DNA from: Actinomycetes bacterium
Lineage (GTDB): Bacteria; Actinomycetota; Coriobacteriia; Coriobacteriales; Eggerthellaceae
Direction: 5' to 3'
Length of the DNA: 64,000 nt
NCBI GenBank assembly: GCA_023394615.1
Contig: JAEXAI010000010.1
Coordinates: 186,001-250,000, forward strand
A program made the translations under genes and the position numbers. This document shows positions 37,122-46,914 of the stretch, one piece after another (the stretch's first letter is position 1; the number at the start of each line of letters is the position of its first letter). The notes under the pieces were generated by a model, which made no database searches, was not told where the DNA came from, and saw only the letters and a list, made by a program, of their open reading frames with translations.

Positions 37122-40100
37122 ATGAATAGAGTGCATGAATCGTTTGATTGGAACCGCTCAAGCTTCCAATCGCTGCTTCCAGTGGGATTCCTGTTGGTTC
37201 TCGCCTTTATGCTGGCATGCTGTATTTCTTTACCATCTTCGGCATACGCTGGCAATCAGCAAGATGCCATTGCTGCTGATGCGAGCGCTGGTGTAAGTGC
37301 TGATGTGAGCTTGTCTTCCACGAACTCTGTCACAACAGAGGACGCCTTGAAGGTGGGGGACAACGGCGGCGCGATAGCGACGGTTGGTGTGGGTGCCTCG
37401 ATTGGTGCCGTTGAGGAGGTTGCCGAAGGGGTCACGACTGGCGACACCGCATCGACTATCGGCACGGATGCCGATACCGCTACGACCTCCACGACTGAAC
37501 AGCCGACGACGGTAGACGCAAATGCATCAACCAACACTGTTGGCAAGGCCACTGAAGGTACTACGATTAGCGACGTCTCAACGACCGGCGACGCGGACAC
37601 AGCAACCGGCGATGCTCCTTCGCCCGGCGACGCGGACGCAGCAACCGGCGATGCTCCTTCGCCCGGCAACGCGGACACACCCACCGGCACAACTACGGGC
37701 AACGCGGACACACCCACCGGCACAGCTCCCTCGACCACCGGTCCCGAAACCTTGGGCACCGCAGAAGCAACCGTTTCCGCTGCGCAGAAGAATGCAAGCG
37801 CTCAGAGCAATCCCATTCAATCCCTCATCGTCAACGATGTCGTTTTCTTCAATACAACGAAGGCGGATCACAGCGAGGTCTTCGCCACCTATGACATGAA
37901 GACCAACACGCTCACGCTGCTGAAGGAGGCTATCTCTCGCATCATCGCGCGCAACTTAGGAGCCGGATTTACCATCCTCGCCACCGGCACGCACTCGTTC
38001 ACGAACGATTCCGGCGATTCGATCGATGTCCAAGGCGAGCTCGTTTTCGATGGCACCGAGGACACGACCATCACGCTCGAGGGCCTCTTCGTCACCAAGG
38101 AAGACGAGGAGGACTACGACGGCAACGGAGACCTCACCATAAGGAACGGCAAGGTCGAAGTGAAGTCGAAGGATCCGGAGGGCACCACGAGCACGCACGC
38201 ACCTGCCGATGTTGCAGGTGATGTCGAAGTGCAGAACAAGGCGTCGCTGGTGGTCGCTGGCGCCACTGACTACAGCAGCGCGCTCCATGTCGGCGGGGAC
38301 CTGCTAATCTCCGATGAAGCGTCGTTGACCGTGGCCGATCTGGTCACCGGCAACAACAGCAGCACCGTCGATGTCGACGGCAATGTGGAATTCGACAGCA
38401 CAGGGCACATCACGCTGGTCAACCCGAGCGGCACCGGACTCACGGTAGGCAAGAATCTCACCATCACTCAGGGTGACGGCACCATCATGGGCATGGGCGG
38501 CAACGCGATTCTGGTCGAGAATGGCAAAGTGTACCTCAAAGGGGGAGCCTTCACCATTCTCACTCTTCCCGGGAATACGAACGGCACGGAACCCTGCTGC
38601 GGCATATACATCAAGAACGGCGACATGGTGGTCACCGGCGGATCCAATACGGTCCTCAACATCGGATCAGATGATAACGATGCGGGTATATTGATCAAGA
38701 AAGTCGATCAGGGTGTGGGCAACCTGCTGGTTGGAGACGGCTACCTCATGGTCGTCGCGTTCAACACGGGCATAACGGTCCCTGACGGCTTCATCATCGT
38801 CAATGGCGGACAGCTGGATAGCGTGGGCGGTTATGTGGGCATACATGGCAAGAACATCGTCATCCAAGGTGGTGCCGTCAATGCCTTCGCAACCGGAAAG
38901 GCCGATGTCGCCGACAAGGAAGCACTCCAAAAGCTCATAGCGGAGTTGCAGAAGACGCATACTCCCGAGGAATACATAGCCATTCTGAAGCAGATAGGGG
39001 TTCTCTACAGCGAGTCCACCACGAAGGGCTATGCCCTGATAGCGGATGACACCATCTACATCAACGGTGGCACGGTCACCGCGATGGCGTTCAACAACGG
39101 CAATCTCGCGCATTCGAGTGCAGCTGGCAACGAGATGATTGCCATACATGCTGGCAACCTTGTCCAGATCGATGACGGGACCGTCGTGGCGTTGGCGGAC
39201 ACCGACGGCACGTCGTCTACGTCCATCGGCATCCATGCTGGCGAGGCGGGACAGACCATAGGCACCATCGAGATAAGCGGTGGAGTGGTCACCGCCTACG
39301 CCTTCGACAACGCGGCGACCAAGCTTGCCTTCTTCTCCGAACCGGGCAACACCAATTCTCCAATCGGCAATGTGCTCGTGGCGGCCGCTATGAAGATAGC
39401 CGCGGGGACACGCGCGCCTGGCGTGCAGGTAGATGGCCTCTCCAGCGATACAATCTACAGCCCCTATCTCTACATCACGGACGGACGTCTGTACCTTGAG
39501 GGCGATTACCTGAAATGGGATTATCTTGGCAAGAGCGCGGTCCTGGTTCTCGTGGGATTCGATCCCCCCGACGGCGAGTTGAAGGTCACGCGAGAGATGA
39601 TGGACACGCTCATCGGGCTGAACCGCACGGTGGCCATCTTGGGCAACGGCACGGATCTCGTTGTCCCCGGTGATTGGCTCGGCTCTGTCATACAGGGAGG
39701 CATTCGCTACAAGCTGGCCGGCGGCGGCGACCTGCAGAACTACGGGGAAGCGCTCTCGGTGCTCGTGAAGGGGCGGGGTGTCGCCTTCATGTTCGAGAAC
39801 GGCCAGCTGTTCGGTGGCAAGACAACCATCCATCAGGTGGACGGCGTGGACGTCTACGATTTCAACACGTACTACAATACCGATCCCGAGCACGCAGAGT
39901 TCCTGGCTATGGTGGGCGACCGGCTCATCCATTCCATCCGCTTCGCCTACGTGGGCGAATGGCCGGCCGACATGACCATCGCCATGTACGTCGGTCCGGA
40001 TTACGCCGGGCAGACGGTGTCGTGGTACTATCGCGATCCGGCGACCGGAGAGCTTGTTCTTATCGGTGATTACACCGTTAACGCCATCGGGTGGATTACG

Positions 40101-40313
40101 GCTACAACACAGCAGGTCTCGCATGGAAACACGGCTATCCTGACACCAGCTAAAACGATAACGGCAAGCCTCGCAAAAGCTTCCGTTTCCCCGAAGACAG
40201 GCGACACGCCTATAGCTGCGCTTGCATGCCTAGTCTTGCTTTCTCTTGGAGGATGCGTATTCGCCGCCAGCCGGAAAGGCCGCGCTGGACGCACGTCGCT
40301 TAAAGAGCGCTGA
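37122..40313 (+). CDS. Large cell-surface protein with variant sortase signal
   Basis: The 1063-residue protein has a long N-terminal signal (SLLPVGFLLVLAFMLACCIS, A-Y-A cleavage). A Thr/Ala/Asp-rich region of ~200 residues contains GDADAATGDAPSPG-type repeats. The body from ~225 is made of short beta strands with Gly/Asn/Asp turns, as in beta-helix or polymorphic adhesins (VEVQNKASLVVAGATDYSSA, GNSTVDVDGN-like units). The C-terminus has SPKTGD (1023-1028), a hydrophobic helix and a basic tail, a likely LPXTG-variant sorting signal. No sortase gene is in the window. GAAGGAGAG precedes the ATG. The next gene starts in the last base of this one. Confidence 0.87.
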   Translation: MNRVHESFDWNRSSFQSLLPVGFLLVLAFMLACCISLPSSAYAGNQQDAIAADASAGVSADVSLSSTNSVTTEDALKVGDNGGAIATVGVGASIGAVEEVAEGVTTGDTASTIGTDADTATTSTTEQPTTVDANASTNTVGKATEGTTISDVSTTGDADTATGDAPSPGDADAATGDAPSPGNADTPTGTTTGNADTPTGTAPSTTGPETLGTAEATVSAAQKNASAQSNPIQSLIVNDVVFFNTTKADHSEVFATYDMKTNTLTLLKEAISRIIARNLGAGFTILATGTHSFTNDSGDSIDVQGELVFDGTEDTTITLEGLFVTKEDEEDYDGNGDLTIRNGKVEVKSKDPEGTTSTHAPADVAGDVEVQNKASLVVAGATDYSSALHVGGDLLISDEASLTVADLVTGNNSSTVDVDGNVEFDSTGHITLVNPSGTGLTVGKNLTITQGDGTIMGMGGNAILVENGKVYLKGGAFTILTLPGNTNGTEPCCGIYIKNGDMVVTGGSNTVLNIGSDDNDAGILIKKVDQGVGNLLVGDGYLMVVAFNTGITVPDGFIIVNGGQLDSVGGYVGIHGKNIVIQGGAVNAFATGKADVADKEALQKLIAELQKTHTPEEYIAILKQIGVLYSESTTKGYALIADDTIYINGGTVTAMAFNNGNLAHSSAAGNEMIAIHAGNLVQIDDGTVVALADTDGTSSTSIGIHAGEAGQTIGTIEISGGVVTAYAFDNAATKLAFFSEPGNTNSPIGNVLVAAAMKIAAGTRAPGVQVDGLSSDTIYSPYLYITDGRLYLEGDYLKWDYLGKSAVLVLVGFDPPDGELKVTREMMDTLIGLNRTVAILGNGTDLVVPGDWLGSVIQGGIRYKLAGGGDLQNYGEALSVLVKGRGVAFMFENGQLFGGKTTIHQVDGVDVYDFNTYYNTDPEHAEFLAMVGDRLIHSIRFAYVGEWPADMTIAMYVGPDYAGQTVSWYYRDPATGELVLIGDYTVNAIGWITATTQQVSHGNTAILTPAKTITASLAKASVSPKTGDTPIAALACLVLLSLGGCVFAASRKGRAGRTSLKER

Positions 40314-41536
40314 TGGACTACCTCTCCGTTGCTGAGGCTGCCGAGAAGTGGGGCGTCTCCCCGCGGCGCGTCCAGGTGTATTGTAGAACAGAGCGCATAG
40401 AGGGGGCAGACCGCTTCGGCAGGTCATGGCGCATTCCCAGCGATGCGCCAAAGCCTGCTGACCCCAGAGTAGGACGGGGAGGCGAATCGCGCGAGGCATC
40501 CTCAAGTATCCATGCTTCAGAAAAAGCACCCTCATGCTCTGAGCAGCCACGCTATGTTCCCGGCATTCTCATCGTTGACCTGCGCTCGCTTCCAATCGTT
40601 GATCTTGATGCCGCAATAGAGACGCTTCCCATGCAGGAGCGCGCTCAATGTCGTGCGGAGTTGGACTATCTACGGGGCAACCTACAGCAAGTGGAAGATT
40701 ATTGTCGAACCGTCGCCATCACACACCCCACATTCCTGTGCGCATGCTCGCTGAAGCTTGTCACCGCTGTGGAAAGGGGCGACTACGGCGCGTTTTCAGA
40801 AACGGTCGAGATTCTGAAAACGATTGAACGTGATGCGCCACATCCACAGGATCGTCTTATGGCCGAAGCCGTCCATGTGCTTGCAGAGGTCAGCATGTTC
40901 GATAAGGAATCTTTGCCTGCATGGCTGCGCGAAAACGACTTGTCGATATTTCCCCGCGAAGCATTTCCCACGGCGCTCTATCTACGAGTGAAGTATTTAG
41001 AGGCCAGCAAACGCTATGAGTCTATGTTGGCCACGGCGCAAGCAACGCTGTTGCTGTGCTCGCGACCGAATACGTTTTCAAGCGTGATGCTTCACCTACA
41101 CCTTTCCTGTGCCTCGGCTTATGTCCTTCTAGGCGACAAGGAGGCCTGTTCCGCCCAGCTTGCAGAATCATTAGCGATTGCGCTACCCAATGGGTTCATC
41201 ACGCCTTTCGCCGATACGCTGTTATCCTGCGGCGGTCTGCTGGAGCCCCTTGTTCAAGCGAAATGGCCGCAGTACTACGACTCCATCGTGAACAACCCGA
41301 CACTGTCATGGAAGAACTGGATAGCGTTCCACAACCAGTTCGCCAAAGACAACATCACCCTGGTGCTGAGCGACCAAGAATATATCCTGGCGTTTCATCT
41401 GACGAGTGGGATGACTTATGCGGAAGCCGCGAAAGCAATGCACCTTTCCGTCGGGCGCGTGAAGAATCTGGTATCGGGAATCTACTCAAAGCTGAATATC
41501 ACCAACCGCAAGCAGCTGGAGCCGTTTATCCTGTAA
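40313..41536 (+). CDS. Dual-HTH regulator: excisionase-like N-terminus, LuxR-type C-terminus
   Basis: The 407-residue protein begins with a MerR/excisionase-like HTH (YLSVAEAAEKWGVSPRRVQV, then YCRTERIEGADRFGRSW). It ends with a LuxR-type HTH (LSDQEYILAFHLTSGMTYAE, AAKAMHLSVGRVKNLVSGIY). Residues ~90-340 are helical with a TPR-like look. It is therefore a cytosolic regulator with two DNA-binding ends. The ATG overlaps the stop of the surface protein by one base (TGATG), so the two are translationally coupled, and it may control the surface-protein operon. No response-regulator receiver is present. Confidence 0.85.
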   Translation: MDYLSVAEAAEKWGVSPRRVQVYCRTERIEGADRFGRSWRIPSDAPKPADPRVGRGGESREASSSIHASEKAPSCSEQPRYVPGILIVDLRSLPIVDLDAAIETLPMQERAQCRAELDYLRGNLQQVEDYCRTVAITHPTFLCACSLKLVTAVERGDYGAFSETVEILKTIERDAPHPQDRLMAEAVHVLAEVSMFDKESLPAWLRENDLSIFPREAFPTALYLRVKYLEASKRYESMLATAQATLLLCSRPNTFSSVMLHLHLSCASAYVLLGDKEACSAQLAESLAIALPNGFITPFADTLLSCGGLLEPLVQAKWPQYYDSIVNNPTLSWKNWIAFHNQFAKDNITLVLSDQEYILAFHLTSGMTYAEAAKAMHLSVGRVKNLVSGIYSKLNITNRKQLEPFIL

Positions 41537-42224
41537 TACTACGAGAAACAAAGGCTTGTCGGGTGACTGATAGAGCTTTCATATTGAATCCGAGATACGC
41601 ATTGCGTAGATGGCTCCACTATCTATTCGAGCTCGTTGAGCTCGAATACCATTTTCCGACGAAGCTCTCATCGGATGAATTGCGATGCGAATCTACGCGC
41701 TTCCGGTTTTCGGAAGGCGAAAAGCATATGATATCTGCTCGAAACGGCACTTCTGCGAGGCGTGATTTTCCTCTAGCATTCATTTGAATGCAAGGTTTCA
41801 TTTCCATGGTCGGTGAGCGTTATCAATAGATCGGGATTTACTGTCTATCGTACGCCTGGCAGAGCTGCTGTTTATAAGACGTCCGTCGTGCTAGATAGCG
41901 TCACCAGCGCGATGAAGATAGCGTCGGTGACCGCCAGCGGACTTTCGTCATCCTATGGTGTGTCCAAGACAGGCAGACTATGGCCAATGCCGACGGTAGC
42001 AAACTCTCTATCTATGACTCACGGCCACAAGCAGCGCAACGGATGCGACCACCGCCTCCGGCATTATCTATTCAGGATTGACCGCAGGGGAACAAGGGCC
42101 ACCTTCTATCATGAACCCGCCCGACGGCCTTCCGGGCGTATCTATTCACGCCACCCGATATCTTGCGCGATTCCTTAATGCGACTGCCGTCAGAATGTCG
42201 GCCTCTTTCCTTTGCTGCGCAAAA
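41537..42224. other. Gap with decayed coding traces and a palindrome
   Basis: No intact gene is supported. ATTCGAGCTC/GAGCTCGAAT with a 3-nt loop (41625-41647) is a perfect palindrome about 90 bp after the regulator stop. At about 42020-42180 one frame reads TATSSATDATTASGIIYSGL, then TAGEQGPPSIM, which looks like surface-protein coding sequence, but it is broken by stops and frameshifts on both sides. Confidence 0.4.
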
Positions 42225-42465
42225 AACATGTCAAAAAAGTGCAGCTTCTTGCAAATCTTCCGGTCGACCCCTCGTTTTTGTAAGAAAAGTGCAGCATTAG
42301 GTTTTTCCGCACCTGGTTTCACTGACGCCCTTTTTCATACACGCTGCTGAACTGCGACGATGCAATCAAGCTTCGGATGGTGCATTTCGAATACTGAACA
42401 ATGCATACTATGAGTTAACTTATTTGCCAAATGCTGCACTTTTTTTACAAAAACGGGGAATCGAC
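42225..42465 (+). repeat. Dispersed MITE-like element, copy 4 of 5
   Basis: Full-length copy in forward orientation. Terminal repeats at 42263-42302 and 42426-42465 keep the CGTTTTTGTAAGAAAAGTGC block and its inverted partner. The left flank AACATGTCAAAAAAGTGCAG is intact. A 13-bp direct duplication (GGTACGAATTCC-type, about 42477-42502) follows on the right. Confidence 0.9.
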
Positions 42466-42819
42466 TTCGAAAGCGGTGGTACGAATTCCGGTACGAATTA
42501 TCCCGATAGGAGTGTTTCGCAGTGTTTCATCGAAAGTGCCCGATTTCACATTTTGCGAGGTGAAAATGGTGCCCCACAAAGCGTATCACCCCTTTTATCA
42601 TGGGGATAAATGCCAAAAAAGGCTGAAATTACCCTAAATGGGTGATGGTATGGGCGATGAATTTCTTTATAGTTCTTAGTGGAAGCGGACGTGGATTTTG
42701 GTTTCGAGCTTCATCAGATCTGATGCGCGGGGGCGTATCTTTGGAGAAGCTGAAGACGAAGCAAATAACGGAGTGCTTCGGGACAGAACAAGGAGAGACA
42801 AGAGGAAAGGAGGCTTGCA
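42466..42819. other. Upstream region of the multiheme cytochrome gene
   Basis: No gene is supported. A hairpin TATCACCCC/GGGGATA lies near 42588-42608. The ribosome-binding site AAGGAGG, 6 nt before the start at 42820, is among the strongest in the window. No clear promoter was selected. Confidence 0.4.
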
Positions 42820-43542
42820 ATGAGCGAAGAATCCGAGGACCAAAAGCAGGAGGCTGAGGTTGCCGAAAAGGCGACTGAAAACCCCGCTGCTGCACCGGCG
42901 GCCAAAAAGGCAAAGAAGAAATGGCCTATTGTGGTAGCCATAGTCGCCGTGGTAATCATCGTTGCGGGTATTGGGTTTTGGACGTGGCACGAGCAGCCTA
43001 GCTTCTGCAACGCAATCTGCCATACGCCCATGGATACTTATGTAGAATCCTATGACGCGCAGCCGAACTCAACTGCAACAGACAAATGGGGCAATGAGGT
43101 TTCGAATTCTAGTGCGATGCTTTCAGTAACACACAAGGAAGCGGGCCTGAACTGCCTGAGCTGCCATGTGCCTTCGATCAGCCAACAGGTTGGCGAAGTC
43201 GGCATGGAAATCACGGGCAATTACTACTACCCGCTTGAAGAGCGCAGCTTGGAAGACTTGGTAGTGAATGCGGGCGGCGACGCCAGCAAGGCTGACAGCT
43301 TCTGCCTGAATTCGAACTGCCACAACATGACGCGCAGCGATTTGACGGAAATGACGTCCGACATGGACTTCAACCCGCATCGTTGGCAGCATGGCGAAAT
43401 CGCCTGCAGCGAGTGCCACAAGTCGCATCGTGCATCCGTGTTCTATTGCACGCAGTGCCACACTGACGCTACCGCAAGCATGCCCGATGGTTGGGTAAGC
43501 TACTCGGAAGGCAAGCAGATTGCGAAATCTGCCCTGTCGTAA
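42820..43542 (+). CDS. Membrane-anchored multiheme c-type cytochrome (NapC/NrfH-like)
   Basis: The 240-residue protein has an Ala/Lys-rich N-terminus, one membrane helix (~35-55) and an extracytoplasmic part with five heme-binding motifs. They are CNAICH (Cys63, CX3CH), CLSCH (112), CLNSNCH (162, CX4CH), CSECH (196) and CTQCH (210). The first is followed by TPM (CHxxM), as in NrfH, where Met or Asp helps ligate heme 1. It probably passes electrons from menaquinol to an extracytoplasmic reductase; no reductase gene is adjacent. The cytochrome c maturation cluster follows about 310 bp later. AAGGAGG precedes the ATG. A terminator lies just after the stop. Confidence 0.9.
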   Translation: MSEESEDQKQEAEVAEKATENPAAAPAAKKAKKKWPIVVAIVAVVIIVAGIGFWTWHEQPSFCNAICHTPMDTYVESYDAQPNSTATDKWGNEVSNSSAMLSVTHKEAGLNCLSCHVPSISQQVGEVGMEITGNYYYPLEERSLEDLVVNAGGDASKADSFCLNSNCHNMTRSDLTEMTSDMDFNPHRWQHGEIACSECHKSHRASVFYCTQCHTDATASMPDGWVSYSEGKQIAKSALS

Positions 43543-43571
43543 CAGTGCTTGTTCGGTGAATTGAGCAGCAG

Positions 43572-43604
43572 GGGGTCCGCAGATGAGTATCGGCGGGCCC
43601 CTTT
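43572..43604 (+). terminator. Terminator after the cytochrome gene
   Basis: GGGGTCCGC (43572-43580) pairs with GCGGGCCCC (43593-43601, one G-T) and is followed by TTT. It separates the cytochrome gene from the ccm cluster. The remaining 250 bp to ccmE hold no recognised gene and probably contain the ccm promoter. Confidence 0.7.
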
Positions 43605-43856
43605 GCATACCAGGGCATATGCGCGACGGTGGTTGGGCGGTGCTGGCAGGATGCGGTGGGTTACAATCCTAAAGGGCGCTATCGCATCGCGAGATAGTTG
43701 TCACAGGGATTGCTCGTGCGACGGGTTGTGCTCGTTACACCGTATGGTGTAACTTTGAGCGCATCGCATACGCTATTCTGTGCTTATAAAGAAAAGACGT
43801 TACCGGGCTGAAAATGGCATGGGCTGACTAGTAAAATACCCTCGAGGAAGCGCCAC

Positions 43857-44582
43857 GTGGGAATCGCATCGCAAGCGACCGGGCGCGTACGAGGTGGGAA
43901 AGAGGGAAATTTGAACGCAAAGACGAAGAAACGCCTGATTATCGTTACGGGCATTATCATCATCGCGCTGGCGATAATTCTGGCAATGGTGGGCAGCGGC
44001 TCGTCGGCGAAATCGGTTTCTATTTCACAAGCCGCCAGCGGCGACTACAAAAACCAACGCGTGCAGGTTTCCGGCAACGTCGTGGAGAATTCTTATCAGA
44101 CTACCGGAAACGTGCTCACGTTCAAAATCTATGACCCCGATGATTCCACCGCGCCTCAGCTTACGGTTACCTACGACGGCGGCGTGTCGGCCACATTCGG
44201 CAACGACGTCACCGCCATCTGCACCGGTAAAATGGGCGAGGATGGAGTACTTGCTGCCAGCGAGCTGGTCACAAAGTGCCCGTCAAAGTACGAAAGCGGC
44301 ACCGAGGCGCTCACTGTTTCCCGCATGCTGGAATACGGTAGCGACATTACCGATAAAACGGTGAAGGTTGCCGGTAAGGTGAAGGCCGGATCACAGAACG
44401 CCGCCGGTTCGGGTGATCGTTTCGTGCTCGTGGATTCTGATGATTCCACGCATGTTGTGGCCGTTGTATTCGACGACGCGCTTTCCGCTGAAACAACCGC
44501 TGACGGAGCTTCCGTTGTATTAACCGGGCACATGGGTAGCGACGGGAAATTCGCCGCCACCGACGTGGCCCTAGAAGGGTAG
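43857..44582 (+). CDS. ccmE: Cytochrome c maturation heme chaperone CcmE, CxxxY type with tandem OB domains
   Basis: The 241-residue protein has one N-terminal membrane helix (RLIIVTGIIIIALAIILAMV) and a CcmE OB fold. In place of the HxxxY heme-binding signature it has CPSKY (CxxxY), as in archaeal and some sulfate-reducer CcmE forms that use Cys. After it, a second OB-like domain of ~90 residues follows (EALTVSRMLEYGSDITDKTV to the end), making the protein longer than the usual ~150. It carries heme from CcmC to CcmF outside the membrane. GTG at 43857 has GAGGAAG 6 nt upstream; TTG at 43911 is the alternative start. Confidence 0.85.
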   Translation: MGIASQATGRVRGGKEGNLNAKTKKRLIIVTGIIIIALAIILAMVGSGSSAKSVSISQAASGDYKNQRVQVSGNVVENSYQTTGNVLTFKIYDPDDSTAPQLTVTYDGGVSATFGNDVTAICTGKMGEDGVLAASELVTKCPSKYESGTEALTVSRMLEYGSDITDKTVKVAGKVKAGSQNAAGSGDRFVLVDSDDSTHVVAVVFDDALSAETTADGASVVLTGHMGSDGKFAATDVALEG

Positions 44583-44589
44583 TTATCTT

Positions 44590-46914
44590 ATGGCAATATT
44601 CGGTTTGATCGGGCTGCTGGTGGCGTTTGCCGCCGTGGTCGTGTCCATCGTGTGCTTTGCGGTCGGTTCGTTTGTGCGCCGCAAGCCCGCGAAGTCAGAT
44701 ACCGCAGACATGGTTTTATGGGGCGGGCACGTTGCGGTGATTGTGGTGTTCGCTGCGCTTTCGTTCTGCTGTGGGCTGTTGATGTTTTGCTTCATCACGG
44801 GCGATACGAGCATACAATACGTGGTGCAGGACCAATCCAAGCAAACGGGCGCGCTGGGTATGCTCTACCGCATTTCTGGTTTATGGGAAGGCCGCGAGGG
44901 CTCGCTGCTTTTCTGGGCGTGGCTCATCTCGCTATTTTCCACGGTGATGGCGGTTCGCGACATGAAGGCGCTCGATAAACTTGACTGCATGGCCTTGTTG
45001 GTGATGCAGCTGGTGCTGGCCGGGTTCGTGGGCATCCTGCTGTTTTCCGAGGACAACACGCCGTTTGTGGCTATGGCTGCTAAGTACTTCGATGCGAACG
45101 GCAACCTGACGGGTGCCGCTGCGTTGTGGGGAATGAACTCGCTTTTGGAACATTGGGCCATGGCGGTGCACCCGCCTGCGCTGTTCATAGGATATGCCGG
45201 GCTGACCGTTCCGTTCGCCTACGCCATCGCGGCGCTTGTGGTGAACGATTCCAGTGATGCGTGGGTGCGCAAATGCCAGCGCTACACCATGGTGTCGTGG
45301 CTGTTTTTGGGCATAGGCATCGGGCTGGGCTCGGTGTGGGCCTACGTGGTGCTGGGTTGGGGCGGCTACTGGGGCTGGGACGCGGTCGAGAATTCCAGTC
45401 TTTTATCGTGGCTTGTGGGTCTCGCGCTTATCCATAGCTTTACGGTGTATCGTCGTCGCGGCGCGTTCAAGCGCTGGAGCGTCATGTGTGCCTGCCTGAC
45501 GTTTGCCTTCGTTGTTGTGGGTACGTTCATCAGCCGATCTGGTCTGGTGCAGTCGGTGCATGCGTTTTCCGGTGACACGGTTTCGCTGGTGCTGTTCGGC
45601 AGCCTAATTGCTGTATCGGTGCTCGCCGGTATCGTAGGCCTAGCCATCCGTTGGAAATCCTTCGCGCCGAAAAACGTTGCCGACGAGAACGTCGAGAACG
45701 TAATCTCTCGCGATGCCGCCTACTATTTCAATAATGTCATCATGGTAGTGTTCGCGTTCTTGTTGCTCTACCTTACTATTTCCAGTGCGCTGCCATCGTG
45801 GCTGCCATTCGGCGGGACGGCGCTTTCCGCTGGTACCTACAACGCTGTCGCGCGTCCGCTTGGCATACTCTACTGCATGGTGCTTGCCGTCTGCCCGCTT
45901 CTGGGTTGGGTGAAAACTGACCGTGCTGAGTTTTTGCGAAAGGCTAAAGTGCCCGCCATTTGCGCTGCCGTGCTATTCTGCGTGCTGATGGTATATCTGG
46001 TTACCTATCTTTCTCCTGCCTACGACGCTACTATCGCTGCTGGCGGAAGCAACGGCACCGGCCTTGCCAATGAGGGTCCGGCCTGGTACTACAAGGGTCT
46101 GGCGGTCGTCGGATTCGCCGTCGCCAGTCTGGTGTTTTTCAACACGTTGTTCCTGATTGCGCGCAATAGCCGCGCTTGGGCCGAAAAGCACGGCACGAAC
46201 CCTGTGAGCGCATTTTTCAAGATGCTGCCCGGGCATGCGTCTACTTACGGCGGATACATCGCGCACATCGGCATATCCGTTATCTTGATTGGCCTCATCG
46301 GGTCGTCCATGTTCGTGACCGAAAAAACCACGTATCTGAAATACGACGAGTCAACGGATACGGCCGAGGATTTCACCATCCAAGATTTCACGCTGGTCTA
46401 CACGCATAATTCGGTGGTGCAGGGCGACAGCGGCAATGATATTTTCTACACTGTGGAATTTGACGTGTACCGCGACGGCAACTATGTGGGGCATGTGGCC
46501 CCCAACGTGCAGCTGGTTGAAAGCACTCAACAGACCAAGAGCAACACCGGAGTCATCGGATTTCCCGAAGAGGACCTGTTCGTGATATACAAAGGTGTGA
46601 ACACCGCTGGCAACTTCAGTATAGATGTTCGCGTGAACCCGCTGATCAGATTCGTGTGGGGCGGCTTCTTCGTGCTGATTGCCGGTGTGGCTATCGCGGC
46701 TTTGGGCCGTCGTAAGTCCCGTGGCACGTGTACGTCGAAAAATGCCGCTGCGGAAATGCCTACGCTGCAATCTGACGCTGCTGCCAAGCCTGCTGCCGAC
46801 GCTGGTGACGCTGCCGACAAGTCTGGTGCCGATGCTGGTGACGCTGTCGACAAGCCTAGCGCCGACGCTGGTGACGCTGCCGACAAGCCTGATGCTGCCA
46901 AGGCCAAAGCATGA
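44590..46914 (+). CDS. ccmF: Heme lyase CcmF
   Basis: The 774-residue polytopic membrane protein has the CcmF features: SLLFWAWLISLFSTVMAVRD, the WWD-type motif (WGGYWGWDAVENSSLLSWL), external His residues and a large late external domain (about 570-690). It ligates heme from CcmE to apocytochrome c CxxCH motifs. The C-terminal tail is unusual: after the last helix it carries three Asp/Ala-rich units of the ADAGDAADKPS type, absent from typical CcmF. The gene follows ccmE by 7 bp and overlaps ccmA by 4 bp (ATGA). Confidence 0.95.
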   Translation: MAIFGLIGLLVAFAAVVVSIVCFAVGSFVRRKPAKSDTADMVLWGGHVAVIVVFAALSFCCGLLMFCFITGDTSIQYVVQDQSKQTGALGMLYRISGLWEGREGSLLFWAWLISLFSTVMAVRDMKALDKLDCMALLVMQLVLAGFVGILLFSEDNTPFVAMAAKYFDANGNLTGAAALWGMNSLLEHWAMAVHPPALFIGYAGLTVPFAYAIAALVVNDSSDAWVRKCQRYTMVSWLFLGIGIGLGSVWAYVVLGWGGYWGWDAVENSSLLSWLVGLALIHSFTVYRRRGAFKRWSVMCACLTFAFVVVGTFISRSGLVQSVHAFSGDTVSLVLFGSLIAVSVLAGIVGLAIRWKSFAPKNVADENVENVISRDAAYYFNNVIMVVFAFLLLYLTISSALPSWLPFGGTALSAGTYNAVARPLGILYCMVLAVCPLLGWVKTDRAEFLRKAKVPAICAAVLFCVLMVYLVTYLSPAYDATIAAGGSNGTGLANEGPAWYYKGLAVVGFAVASLVFFNTLFLIARNSRAWAEKHGTNPVSAFFKMLPGHASTYGGYIAHIGISVILIGLIGSSMFVTEKTTYLKYDESTDTAEDFTIQDFTLVYTHNSVVQGDSGNDIFYTVEFDVYRDGNYVGHVAPNVQLVESTQQTKSNTGVIGFPEEDLFVIYKGVNTAGNFSIDVRVNPLIRFVWGGFFVLIAGVAIAALGRRKSRGTCTSKNAAAEMPTLQSDAAAKPAADAGDAADKSGADAGDAVDKPSADAGDAADKPDAAKAKA

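Noticed and set aside
38667..40124. 485-codon minus-strand frame inside the surface-protein gene
   Set aside because: Antisense to a well-supported gene with signal peptide and sorting signal; composition is that of a shadow frame.
41813..42178. 121-codon plus-strand ORF
   Set aside because: No ribosome-binding site or family similarity; a different frame here carries surface-protein-like traces, so the area is more likely decayed.
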